From: Clostridium frigoris
Lineage (GTDB): Bacteria > Bacillota > Clostridia > Clostridiales > Clostridiaceae
Direction: 5' to 3'
NCBI RefSeq assembly: GCF_018861865.1
Contig: NZ_JAHLDV010000017.1
Span: 1-58,657, forward strand
DNA: 58,657 bases
This document shows positions 36,901 to 44,980 of this stretch, in pieces. Made by a program: the position numbers and the translations under genes. The first letter of the stretch is position 1; each line of letters starts with the position of its first letter. The notes under the pieces were generated by a model that was not told the DNA's origin, did not search any database, and worked only from the letters and a program-made list of their open reading frames with translations.

Positions 36901-37947
36901 CTATATAAATGAAAGAAACTTATCAAAAATCACATCTATATCCTTAGGTCCAGGACAAGCTTCTGGATGAAATTGCACACTAAATATAGGAAGACTTTTA
37001 TGTCTCATTCCCTCTATGGTTCCATCATTTACACTAACATGTGTAACTTGCATATTTTCAGGAAGTTCACTTACATAATAGCCATGATTCTGTGATGTAA
37101 TATAAACCTTATTCGCTTCTATATCCTTAACTGGATGGTTACATCCTCTATGACCAAATTTAAGTTTTCCCGTTTTACCACCAAGAGCTAATGCCAAAAG
37201 TTGATGTCCTAGGCAAATTCCTACAATGGGCTTTTTACCTATAATTCCTTTTATCATTTTAATAGCCTCTTGTAACTCCTGAGGGTCACCAGGTCCATTC
37301 GATAAAAATATCAAATCTGGATTAACCTCTAATATCTCTTGTGCCTTAGAACCAGCTGGAAAAATCGTTAGTTTACAATTTCTCTTTTTGAAAGACCTAA
37401 GTATATTCTCCTTTATTCCAAAATCTACAATAGCTACATGTTGTCCACTGCCTTCAATTGTATAAGCTTTCTTTGTAGTAACCTTCATTACTGCATCACT
37501 ATTACTAAAGTTCTTTAGTTTTTGCTCTATTTCAGCCTTTGTAAGCTTCGAAGTTGTAATTATTCCTTTCATAGTACCATTTTCTCTAAGTATTTTTGTT
37601 AATGCTCTTGTATCAATACCTTCAAGTCCTATTATTTTATTTTGTTTAAAATATCCCTCAAGATTCATTTCGCATCTCCAGTTACTAGGGTAATCGCATT
37701 TTTCTCTGACAATAAAACCTTTAACCTTAGAAGACTTTGATTCTACATCTTCTAAATTAATTCCGTAATTTCCAATAAGTGGATAAGTCATAGTTACTAT
37801 TTGACCATAATAGGATGGATCCGTTAAAATTTCTTCATACCCCGTCATTCCTGTATTAAAAACTACTTCTCCAACGCTTTCTTCTAAATATCCAAACAAA
37901 TTACCTTCAAAGACTATTCCATTTTCTAAAATTAACTTACCTTTCAT
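36901..37947 (-). CDS. carA: Carbamoyl-phosphate synthase small chain
   Basis: A 348-residue glutamine amidotransferase subunit that feeds ammonia to CarB. The N-terminal CarA domain begins MKGKLILENGIVFEG with FNTGMTGYEEILTDPSY; the class I GATase domain has LSNGPGDPQ, the nucleophile in PIVGICLGHQLLALA (near residue 240) and the histidine/glutamate pair in SVQFHPEACPGP. All catalytic residues are present. An AAGGAGGA site precedes the ATG. Transcribed ahead of carB. Confidence 0.96.
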   Translation of the reverse strand: MKGKLILENGIVFEGNLFGYLEESVGEVVFNTGMTGYEEILTDPSYYGQIVTMTYPLIGNYGINLEDVESKSSKVKGFIVREKCDYPSNWRCEMNLEGYFKQNKIIGLEGIDTRALTKILRENGTMKGIITTSKLTKAEIEQKLKNFSNSDAVMKVTTKKAYTIEGSGQHVAIVDFGIKENILRSFKKRNCKLTIFPAGSKAQEILEVNPDLIFLSNGPGDPQELQEAIKMIKGIIGKKPIVGICLGHQLLALALGGKTGKLKFGHRGCNHPVKDIEANKVYITSQNHGYYVSELPENMQVTHVSVNDGTIEGMRHKSLPIFSVQFHPEACPGPKDIDVIFDKFLSFI

Positions 37948-38003
37948 ATTAAATCCTCCTTAAATTGCATAAAAGTACATATTCTTCCAAGTATACTAAT
38001 AAA

Positions 38004-38041
38004 GATAACAAAGCAACTATTAAAATAATCACTCTGTTATC
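38004..38041 (-). terminator. Attenuator terminator in the carAB leader
   Basis: On the minus strand GATAACAGAG (38041-38032) pairs with CTTTGTTATC (38013-38004) through one G-U, followed by TTTATT. It lies between the PyrR-type site and carA. Confidence 0.6.
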
Positions 38042-38181
38042 CTTCTTAATGTGGTAACCGCATTTATTAATGAAATAAAAAATATACTTACAATTTTATT
38101 GCGTAAAGCCATAGCTGCATTATATTTAATAAAATTAAATTCAAAATTGACAGAATAAATAACACATTTCATAATTATCTA

Positions 38182-38212
38182 TACTCCTTCCTAGCCTCAC
38201 AGGGCTAACTTA
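38182..38212 (-). ncRNA. PyrR-binding leader element
   Basis: The minus strand reads AGTTAGCCCTGTGAGGCTAG then GAAGGAG, matching the PyrR anti-antiterminator pattern (AGNCC...GAGGCU...AAGG). It is located about 240 bases upstream of carA and before a terminator, as in pyrimidine-regulated attenuation. The pyrR gene is not in this window. Confidence 0.75.
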
Positions 38213-38247
38213 AAAGTGTACCTTTGTTTAATTTATAATTTCTTCTT

Positions 38248-38276
38248 ATTTTAATGTAAATTTTATTATTTGTCAA
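38248..38276 (-). promoter_or_regulatory. Promoter of the carAB leader
   Basis: On the minus strand TTGACA (38276-38271), exactly 17 bases, then TAAAAT (38253-38248), about 36 bases before the PyrR-type element. Confidence 0.75.
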
Positions 38277-38545
38277 TGTATAATTATAAAATTAAATTGC
38301 AACTTTATTCAGAATCAATAATATATAGCTATATATATTATTATTTACAACGTATTCATACACGTCTTAACCTTATAAAATATAAGGATGCAGCCTGTTC
38401 AAAAAAAATAAAAACAAGAAATATAAAAAACGTAATTTTATTTTTTTATGTATAATTATACTAAAACCCTTTCATAACGCTTCTTCCTTTTACTCATATA
38501 TAATTGCAATAATTACAGTGTATATTTAATTACAACTCATTATTT
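38277..38545. other. Intergenic region, no gene seen
   Basis: Very AT-rich. It has a small perfect hairpin CCTTATA-AAA-TATAAGG (38371-38387) without an adjoining T-run on either strand. No supported reading frame or known RNA was recognised. Confidence 0.4.
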
Positions 38546-39403
38546 TTATAAGTTCGACTCTGTATAGTATACAATACCTAATGCACCAGGTCCAACGTGC
38601 GTTCCTATTACAGGTCCAATAGGAGCTATATCTACTTTTTTTCCTATACATTTTTCAATTATTTTTGCAAAAGCAAGTGCTCCTTCCACATCATTTATGT
38701 GATGAACAATTACCTCTCCTAGTCCATGTTTTGTTATATCTTCAATAAATTTATCAACCATAGTTTGAATAGCACGTTTTTTAGTTCTTACTTTATCAAA
38801 TAGTTCTGTTTTTCCATTTACTACTGTAAGAATAGGTTTTATCTGAAAGATAGTACCAACTAAGGCACTTGCTCCTCCTATTCTACCTCCTTTTTTTAAA
38901 TACTCTAAAGTGTCAGGTATAAACAAAAATTTACTTCTTTTAATGTTATCTTGTGTTATATTAATTACTTCATCTATTGGCTTTCCTTGATACACCGCCC
39001 TCGCTGCTGCCAATACTGCAAAGCCGAGTTGCATTGAGTTAGATCTTGAATCTATAATTTCAATCACTGCATTTTGATATTTTTCAAGAATCATCCTCTT
39101 TGCAAGGCATGCATTTGAATAAGTTCCACTCATATCCGACGACATAAAAATGCCAACTACTTCATTATTATCCCTTACTTCATTTTCTAAAATTTCATAC
39201 ATTTCAGCAATCGATGGTTGGGATGAAGTTGGAATACTTAAATCTTTATTTAGCTTTTCATAAAAATTTTCATTTTCAATATTTATTTCTCTAAATTCCT
39301 CATTTTGAAAAATAACACTTAATGAAACTATGAAAATATCATATTTTTCTTTTAATTCTAAACTTATATAGGAAGTACTATCTGTTATTATTTTTACAGC
39401 CAT
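38546..39403 (-). CDS. DegV family fatty-acid-binding protein
   Basis: A 285-residue DegV protein. In Firmicutes these bind fatty acids for the FakA/FakB kinase system. It begins VKIITDSTSYISLELKEKYDI, has TSQPSIAEMYEIL near residue 63, SSDMSGTYSNA (ligand loop) near 92, and the C-terminal GPVIGTHVGPGALGIVYY. A GAGGGA site lies ten bases before the ATG at 39403; a TTG at 39409 is also open. It is single, with no FakA gene nearby. Confidence 0.9.
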   Translation of the reverse strand: MAVKIITDSTSYISLELKEKYDIFIVSLSVIFQNEEFREINIENENFYEKLNKDLSIPTSSQPSIAEMYEILENEVRDNNEVVGIFMSSDMSGTYSNACLAKRMILEKYQNAVIEIIDSRSNSMQLGFAVLAAARAVYQGKPIDEVINITQDNIKRSKFLFIPDTLEYLKKGGRIGGASALVGTIFQIKPILTVVNGKTELFDKVRTKKRAIQTMVDKFIEDITKHGLGEVIVHHINDVEGALAFAKIIEKCIGKKVDIAPIGPVIGTHVGPGALGIVYYTESNL

Positions 39404-39751
39404 AATCAACTAATCCCTCGCTTATTAAATATTAAGTATATTATACTACAAATATATCTTTCAAATTGTATATAAAAAAATTAAGCCAACTCTTATATCG
39501 TATATATGAATAAGAAAATGTAATATATTACACAAAATATTAACTTATTTTGAACTTTTACAAATAGCACCTAAATACCTTTCCATATGTTATAATTATA
39601 GTGTAAAAAGTGGGTGGTATAAATAGTATAATAAATTACATCAATTAAAATGAATAATATTTATAATTAAATCTTTAATATAATACAAAGGGAGGTGCTG
39701 CAAATTATAGGTTAATAATAAGATTTCAACCTATATTCTTAGCAGAAAAAT
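39404..39751. other. Upstream region of the membrane-anchored protein gene
   Basis: An extended -10 (TGTTATAAT, TATAAT near 39589-39594) on the plus strand is a possible promoter. A strong GGGAGGTG ribosome site (39690-39697) is followed by an 8-bp hairpin (TATAGGTT ... AACCTATA), 16 further bases, and then the ATG at 39752. No coding frame of useful length starts after that ribosome site. Confidence 0.4.
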
Positions 39752-40576
39752 ATGAATAAAGATGACGTAGAAAATAAGAACAATAAGGACAACAATGACA
39801 ATAATGAAATTATAAATAAATTGTATTCAAATAGAGACAAATCTGAAAAATATAACTCTAAAACTGAGTATGGTGCATCAAATAAGTTAAAAAATGATAC
39901 AGAAAGTAAAAAATACATAAAAGAAATGCATGATATTGCAGACAAAAATGAATTTAAAAACAATATAGTTGTTATAGGGCTTGGAATAGTTGTAGTATCT
40001 ATAATTATATTTTCTATTTTAATGAACACTTCATTTATGAAACCCAAAACGGATGTAGTTAAAAGTAAAACCGCTACTAAAAATTCTGCTAGTATTACAA
40101 CTGCTACTAACACCGATAAAGCTGTTGTAGGTCCAGCTAATATTTATGAATATTTAAATGTCCAAGCTAATAGAACCTCCGTCTTAAAAAAAGCAGTTGA
40201 TTTAAACCATGGGAGCAAAAAAGGTCTTAATGTATACCTAATATCAGAAATTTTAAGATCTAATGAATATGCTATACCTGCAAAAACAACAACTGTTAAA
40301 CAATTGATGTCATCTTTAATTGCTTTGGACTGGAAAAAGAATCGTAACATAGCTCAGTTAAAAAAAGGTGATCTTTGTTTTACAACAGATATGCCAGGAA
40401 AAGTCGGTACCCCCTCTCATGCCTATATATTTATGGGTTGGGTAAAAGAAGGTAAAACTGATTATGCTAACATATGTGATGGACAAATTGAAGAATTTAG
40501 TACTATACTTCATAAACGAAATTTATCCATTACAACTACAAACAAAGATAAATTTAGCTTTTTTCTTAGAAAATAA
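39752..40576 (+). CDS. Membrane-anchored protein with possible NlpC/P60-like C-terminal domain
   Basis: A 274-residue protein. The first 70 residues are very hydrophilic (Asn, Lys, Asp rich), then one membrane helix (VVIGLGIVVVSIIIFSILM, about residues 73-92), then a Thr/Lys linker and a C-terminal domain of about 130 residues. The segment LKKGDLCFTTDMPGKVGTPSHAYIF... has the GD-x-(V/L)-F ... HAYIF look of NlpC/P60 or similar cell-wall peptidase folds, but a catalytic cysteine in the expected place is not obvious, so it may be a binding rather than catalytic domain. No close ribosome site precedes the ATG. Function unknown; likely cell-surface. Confidence 0.65.
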   Translation: MNKDDVENKNNKDNNDNNEIINKLYSNRDKSEKYNSKTEYGASNKLKNDTESKKYIKEMHDIADKNEFKNNIVVIGLGIVVVSIIIFSILMNTSFMKPKTDVVKSKTATKNSASITTATNTDKAVVGPANIYEYLNVQANRTSVLKKAVDLNHGSKKGLNVYLISEILRSNEYAIPAKTTTVKQLMSSLIALDWKKNRNIAQLKKGDLCFTTDMPGKVGTPSHAYIFMGWVKEGKTDYANICDGQIEEFSTILHKRNLSITTTNKDKFSFFLRK

Positions 40577-40586
40577 ATATTTATTA

Positions 40587-40643
40587 TAAACCTATAAAAA
40601 TAATATTCTAGTATATCCTAGGATATTATTTTTTATAGGTTTA
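40587..40643. terminator. Bidirectional terminator
   Basis: Arms TAAACCTATAAAAATAATAT (40587-40606) and the near-complement 40623-40643. It overlaps the last codons of the helicase-LexA fusion gene and ends both convergent genes. Confidence 0.8.
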
Positions 40644-42162
40644 TTTGTTTTATACCATTTCCTTCTAAACCATTATTTTTATGTTTTATAATTCCAATAG
40701 CTATACCTATAATATATGTATCTTCACTATCAATAACAATAGGTTTATATTTTTCATTCTCTGGCATTAGTAATATCCTATCCCTACCTATAGAAAGCCT
40801 CTTTAGAGTAGCATTTCCACCTATGTCTACTGCCACAATATCCTTATTGTTTGCTGCTTGTTCCTGCCTTATAACCACATAGTCTCCATCATCGATATTA
40901 GCCCCAATCATGCTATCACCTTTAACTTTTAAAATAAATGGATTGTTGACTCCCTTTAACCAATACCTTGGGATGTAGAAATTGCCTTCTATTTCGGAAT
41001 TGATCTGTATAGGTTCCCCCGCTGCTATATCACTATATACAGGAAGTTCAACTAATTCTTCATTTATGTACTCGTAATCACCTTTTTCATCATTTACTAT
41101 AATATCAGATATTCTACTATAATCCCTCATAAATTCATATGCTCTGCCATGTCTTATATCACAATATTGAAAATTCTCTAGATCATCAATATTAAAATTA
41201 TTAACTACTATATCTTCATGAACTTCCATAAGCTTTTCTTGGAGTTGATAATTATTTTTGAATATGTATGACTTTACTTTTTCTCCTAGAGGCCTAAGAT
41301 TAACCTTTTTGCCTCTTATAACCCATGAATTCGCATTACGTATTTCCCCTATATCAACAATAAATGTCATAGTAGAATAAGATTTCTGTTCATAAAGATC
41401 ATTAATAAACTCCAATTGCACCTTAGTTAAATTGTCACTTTTGTCAATTATAATATGGGTATACTTATTCGCTGGATCGGACTGTAACATTTTTAGTGCA
41501 TATATATTAGCATCTTCATTATCAATGAAGTTTTCCAAGTTCATCTTTTCGTTATACATAAGCATAAGCTCATATATCGCTTTTCTAACAGTAGAATTTT
41601 TATTAATTTTTTGTGGCCCTTTTCCTTTTTCACATTTTCTTCCTATTCTACTTGCTTGTAAATATAAATCTACTTTTAAATAATTACAACTTTTAATCCA
41701 TTTTACCTCATCTATAAAGAACTGAATATAATCACTGTGTAGTATTCTTAACCTAGGATAATTCTCCTTAACCTTAATTATACATTCTTTCATTATGATA
41801 TTTTTTTTATCATTATCTATAATTATTTCTTTTTTATTTTCATATTTTAAAAAATATTTATACATAATACTTTCTAATGTATTCACATGAATTTTTCTTT
41901 TTTCATCAGAAAATAAGCTTAAATACTCAAACCTAGTTTCTTCTTCTGCTGCTACGTATATATCTTCAATAAAATTTATATCTTCGTCCTCAGATGTAAG
42001 CATTAATACTTTATCATCTTCGTATAAACAATAGTTGTTTTTTAAATAAAGGCTTCTATAAATGGCTGCCGTTGTTTTACCTGTTCCTTTATCGCCTCTA
42101 ACTAAACTATATCTTGAAGGCTTGCTATGAATCATTCTGCGTTGTTTTAAATCTAGTTCCAT
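40633..42162 (-). CDS. Degenerate UvrD-like helicase domain fused to a LexA/S24 self-cleaving protease domain
   Basis: A 509-residue fusion. Residues 1-370 resemble superfamily-1 helicases: Walker A VRGDKGTGKTTA (Lys29) and THIIIDKSDNL (about 235-245) where UvrD has DE-x-QD, so the catalytic glutamate is replaced by Lys and the site may not hydrolyse ATP. Residues 375-500 are a LexA/S24 domain: cleavage site AAG (Ala381-Gly382), Ser417 in KVKGDSMIG, and Lys454 in GNATLKRL. The Ser-Lys distance of 37 and Gly-Ser distance of 35 nearly match E. coli LexA (37 and 34). No helix-turn-helix is visible. A GGAGG site precedes the ATG. A DNA-damage or stress switch is inferred. Confidence 0.8.
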   Translation of the reverse strand: MELDLKQRRMIHSKPSRYSLVRGDKGTGKTTAAIYRSLYLKNNYCLYEDDKVLMLTSEDEDINFIEDIYVAAEEETRFEYLSLFSDEKRKIHVNTLESIMYKYFLKYENKKEIIIDNDKKNIIMKECIIKVKENYPRLRILHSDYIQFFIDEVKWIKSCNYLKVDLYLQASRIGRKCEKGKGPQKINKNSTVRKAIYELMLMYNEKMNLENFIDNEDANIYALKMLQSDPANKYTHIIIDKSDNLTKVQLEFINDLYEQKSYSTMTFIVDIGEIRNANSWVIRGKKVNLRPLGEKVKSYIFKNNYQLQEKLMEVHEDIVVNNFNIDDLENFQYCDIRHGRAYEFMRDYSRISDIIVNDEKGDYEYINEELVELPVYSDIAAGEPIQINSEIEGNFYIPRYWLKGVNNPFILKVKGDSMIGANIDDGDYVVIRQEQAANNKDIVAVDIGGNATLKRLSIGRDRILLMPENEKYKPIVIDSEDTYIIGIAIGIIKHKNNGLEGNGIKQINL

Positions 42163-42191
42163 TTAATTACCTCCACTATCCTCTTAATAAT

Positions 42192-42220
42192 ATTATACAA
42201 TAACAACGTTGTTAAAGTAA
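42192..42220 (-). promoter_or_regulatory. Promoter of the helicase-LexA gene with a palindromic operator in its spacer
   Basis: On the minus strand TATAAT (-10, revcomp of ATTATA at 42192-42197) lies 17 bases after a weak TTACTT. The spacer holds the perfect 14-bp palindrome TAACAACGTTGTTA (42201-42214). A partial copy, TAACAACATT, lies at 42321-42330. Confidence 0.6.
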
Positions 42221-42424
42221 AATTTTTATTGATTCACTTATAAAATATTTGCTATTTAACTTCTTCATATTAAATACAAATTAAAATAAGTCAAACAAAA
42301 AAATTGAAAAATTACCAATATAACAACATTAAATTTATGAATATCTTAATACATTTACTGAGCATAATAAGTTATATATTAAATAATTAACTTATCTAAA
42401 TATTATAGACTAGAGGTGATTTAT

Positions 42425-43339
42425 ATGAACGGAAAAATGATAAGTCTTATTATTTGTTCAACTATTGTAGCTAATAGTTTAACAGGTGTTTGTTACAGTA
42501 AAAGTTTAAAAATTTTTCCGAAAGGAAATATAAAAACTGAATTTATTAAACATGATAACCCTGATAATACAAAAGCAATTACTATAGTAAATTTCATCAA
42601 AAATGTTTTTAGTAATAATAAAAACCATGTTGAGATAAGTACAAAAGAATATAATTGGTATTTTCAACCTAAAAATGACAATACTCCACCAGATGGGCCT
42701 AAAGAAACTAGCCAACTTATATCAAAATATGGTTGTTTTCATTTAGGCGATACTTCTAAAAAAGTATTATATCTTACATTTGATGAGGGTTATGAAGCTG
42801 GATATACAGCGCCAATATTAGATGTTTTGAAAAAACATAATGTAAAAGCAGCATTTTTTGTAGTAAAGCCTTATATTACTTCTAGTCCAGAATTAATTAA
42901 ACGAATGGTAGCAGAAGGACACTTAGTATGTAATCATAGTAATCACCATTTATCAATGGCTTCTATAAAAGATGAAGTAAAATTTGATAAAGAATTATCT
43001 GATGTAGAAGATGTTTTTGAAAGTATCACTCACAAAAAAATGTCTAAGTATTTTAGACCTCCTATGGGCAAATATAGTGAATTATCTCTGCTATATACTA
43101 AAAACTATGGATATAAAACTATATTTTGGAGTTTTGCTTATATGGATTGGTTAACTAACAAACAACCATCACATGAAGATGCAAAAAAACGTATAATGCA
43201 AAGGACCCATAATGGTGGAATTATATTACTACACGCAGTATCAAAAACTAATGCCGAAATATTAGATGATGTAATAACGCAGTGGAAGAAACAAGGCTAC
43301 GTATTAAAGAGCTTAGATGAGTTACCTATTAAAAAATAA
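42425..43339 (+). CDS. pdaA: Polysaccharide deacetylase, PdaA-type (delta-lactam biosynthetic)
   Basis: A 304-residue NodB-fold deacetylase. The signal-like N terminus MISLIICSTIVANSLTGVCYS suggests export. The catalytic region begins YLTFDEGYEAGYTAPIL (TFD-x-GYE is typical of PdaA) near residue 116, HSNHHLSM (metal histidines) near 179, RPPMGKYSE near 213 and LLHAVSKTNAEILD near 272. PdaA removes acetyl groups from N-acetylmuramic acid so muramic delta-lactam can form in spore cortex. AGAGGTGA precedes the ATG at 42425. GAATA (42339-42343), 19 bases and CATAATA (42363-42369) resemble a SigG promoter with a long spacer. Confidence 0.88.
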   Translation: MNGKMISLIICSTIVANSLTGVCYSKSLKIFPKGNIKTEFIKHDNPDNTKAITIVNFIKNVFSNNKNHVEISTKEYNWYFQPKNDNTPPDGPKETSQLISKYGCFHLGDTSKKVLYLTFDEGYEAGYTAPILDVLKKHNVKAAFFVVKPYITSSPELIKRMVAEGHLVCNHSNHHLSMASIKDEVKFDKELSDVEDVFESITHKKMSKYFRPPMGKYSELSLLYTKNYGYKTIFWSFAYMDWLTNKQPSHEDAKKRIMQRTHNGGIILLHAVSKTNAEILDDVITQWKKQGYVLKSLDELPIKK

Positions 43340-43394
43340 TTACCATCTGTTGTAATAATTGTTTTATTTAAAAAAATATATCTTTAACTTTATT

Positions 43395-43440
43395 ATAAAT
43401 ACTACAGTCTATTAAAATTAGTATAAATTGTAGTATTTAT
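43395..43440. terminator. Bidirectional terminator between pdaA and traX-like genes
   Basis: Perfect arms ATAAATACTACA (43395-43406) and TGTAGTATTTAT (43429-43440). Confidence 0.65.
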
Positions 43441-43455
43441 ATTTAAAAAATTCAT

Positions 43456-44187
43456 CTATGTTAAAATTTTTATAATGCCTAATATTAATAAATGCATTGG
43501 ATAAAAAGCATAAAAAGCATATCTTAAATTTCTACCCTTCTTACCATTATATCTAAATATAAAAATTAATGATAAAAGTGATAATATTTGAACAAAATAA
43601 CTAGGATTTATTGCTTTACCTTGAATTTCATACACATATAATAAAGTTCCTGATGCGTTAAATAGTAAATATACTATAACTTGTGATATAAGCATTTTAA
43701 CTTTGCTATCTCTAAAAATATAAAATGATAATATAATAGCAACTCCATAAAGCCCATAATCTGTATTAAAGGTTTCAGCCATTATACTCAATGCCAAAAT
43801 ACTCATTGTTTTAAAAAACTTTGACTCACCTGTGTCCCATACACGAATTACAATTAGTCCAATTGCTAAAGTAAAAAAGATATTTAAATGCAAATATGGT
43901 TTTCCTATAAAAAAGTTTAAAAAGTCAGATAAACTATTAATTTTAATTTGTTCACTAAAAGCTACTGAAAACGGCATTTGCGATACAACTGCAAATATAA
44001 ATATTCTATATACATATTTATAAAACGATTTTGTTTTAGAGTACCCTATAGCAATTAAATAAGCAAATATAGGAAACGACAATCTTCCTATCATTCTTAA
44101 GAATATAGTCTTTGGGAAAAACATTAGTCCTATATGATCAATTAGCATTAATATACATGCAGTAAATTTTAACATGCTAGTTGTCAT
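43456..44187 (-). CDS. TraX family membrane protein
   Basis: A 243-residue integral membrane protein with about eight hydrophobic segments. It starts MTTSMLKFTACILMLIDHIG and has GRLSFPIFAYLIAIGYSKT, hallmarks of the TraX/acyltransferase-related family, first known as F-pilin acetylase but present in many Firmicutes with unknown role. The ATG at 44187 follows GGGGGCGG and overlaps the TGA of the upstream 55-codon gene in an ATGA junction, so it is translationally coupled. It is last in a PadR-DUF2812-TraX unit. Confidence 0.85.
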   Translation of the reverse strand: MTTSMLKFTACILMLIDHIGLMFFPKTIFLRMIGRLSFPIFAYLIAIGYSKTKSFYKYVYRIFIFAVVSQMPFSVAFSEQIKINSLSDFLNFFIGKPYLHLNIFFTLAIGLIVIRVWDTGESKFFKTMSILALSIMAETFNTDYGLYGVAIILSFYIFRDSKVKMLISQVIVYLLFNASGTLLYVYEIQGKAINPSYFVQILSLLSLIFIFRYNGKKGRNLRYAFYAFYPMHLLILGIIKILT

Positions 44188-44351
44188 GAATACCGCCCCC
44201 AATAATTATTAGAATAATGCTTATTATACCTAATCAATGACATTTTCTCAAGAATCCAGCCTTCTTTAGCCATTTGCCTTAATTTTTTCAATACCCTGTC
44301 TTCATCAAAAGCTAGCCCCATATTCAAAATATATTTATTCTTCTTTTCCAT
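44184..44351 (-). CDS. Short DUF2812-like protein (55 residues), probably truncated
   Basis: A small gene between padR-like and traX-like genes. It reads MEKKNKYILNMGLAFDEDR and then RQMAKEGWILEKMSLIRY, which resembles only the N-terminal start of DUF2812 proteins (usually about 150-200 residues). Such proteins are normally encoded directly after PadR regulators and carry membrane helices that are absent here. The ATG lies inside the end of the PadR gene (17-base overlap) and the TGA overlaps the TraX ATG. Either a 3' deletion fused it to traX, or it is a minimal leader-like family member. Confidence 0.6.
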   Translation of the reverse strand: MEKKNKYILNMGLAFDEDRVLKKLRQMAKEGWILEKMSLIRYNKHYSNNYWGRYS

Positions 44352-44658
44352 TAATATCGTCCCCCTTTAAATATTTTAAAGCTTTCTCTCCATGCCTTAC
44401 CATAGATATTCTTCTATTAATATCTTTTTTTAGCATTTCTTTGCCCTTTAATGTAAGTGTATAGGTTTTTCGTCTTTCTTCATCGTCTTCTACTAATGAG
44501 ATAAGATCTGCATTTTGTAATTTCTTTATAATTGTATAAAGACTTGCTGGACCTATTACCATTTCACCTTTTGAATTTTTTTCACTCTCCTGCATTATTC
44601 CGTATCCATGCATAGGCTTTACTAATGTAAGTAAAATAAAATAAGTGAATGTCAACAT
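44335..44658 (-). CDS. PadR-family transcriptional regulator
   Basis: A 107-residue PadR winged-helix regulator with the family start LTFTYFILLTLVKPMHGYGIMQ, then GPASLYTIIKKLQNADLISLVEDDEERRKTYTLTLKGKEML, and a short C-terminal helix. The frame opens at a GTG at 44694, but this lies in a terminator hairpin, so the ATG at 44658 is preferred. It has no clear ribosome site. It probably controls the downstream DUF2812/TraX genes, as PadR regulators usually act on their neighbours. Confidence 0.8.
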   Translation of the reverse strand: MLTFTYFILLTLVKPMHGYGIMQESEKNSKGEMVIGPASLYTIIKKLQNADLISLVEDDEERRKTYTLTLKGKEMLKKDINRRISMVRHGEKALKYLKGDDINGKEE

Positions 44659-44682
44659 TTTATAAACTATACAAAAAAATAA

Positions 44683-44712
44683 TAGGGAAGTCACATCTTG
44701 GTGTCCTCCCTA
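44683..44712 (-). terminator. Terminator after the 66-residue gene
   Basis: On the minus strand TAGGGAGGACAC pairs imperfectly with GTGACTTCCCTA, followed by TTATTTTTTTG. It ends the aminotransferase unit. Confidence 0.75.
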
Positions 44713-44745
44713 CTATATTATTTATTGTTTTATTATTTACTTTTT

Positions 44746-44946
44746 TTATTTATCAGAAGCCTTTTTTCCATAAATTTTATGCAATATTGAATCATATTGT
44801 CCTAATTTATCTGCTAACATATGCCAATTTTTATGTTCAGCATTTGCAACATTTGTTTGATTATTTTCAACATTTTTTAGCCTTAAGCTAATATCTTTAA
44901 TCTCTGTCTGCATTTCTATTAACATTTCTTTTATTTCGTTATCCAT
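44746..44946 (-). CDS. Small hypothetical coiled-coil protein
   Basis: A 66-residue acidic protein (MDNEIKEMLIEMQTEIKDIS) with heptad-like spacing of Ile/Leu (IKEMLIEM, ISLRLKNVENN) that predicts a short coiled coil, then a polar tail. I do not recognise it; a similar architecture is common for small clostridial proteins of unknown role. AAGGAGAA precedes the ATG. It lies 34 bases after the second aminotransferase gene and before a terminator, so it is probably co-transcribed. Confidence 0.7.
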   Translation of the reverse strand: MDNEIKEMLIEMQTEIKDISLRLKNVENNQTNVANAEHKNWHMLADKLGQYDSILHKIYGKKASDK

Positions 44947-44980
44947 AATGTTCTCCTTATGATCTTTCCTGTACTATAAT

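Noticed and set aside
39739-40113. Antisense 124-codon frame rich in Leu, Ser and Phe
   Set aside because: It is the reverse-complement shadow of the Asn/Lys-rich head of the membrane protein; its hydrophobicity is a by-product of AT-rich codons.
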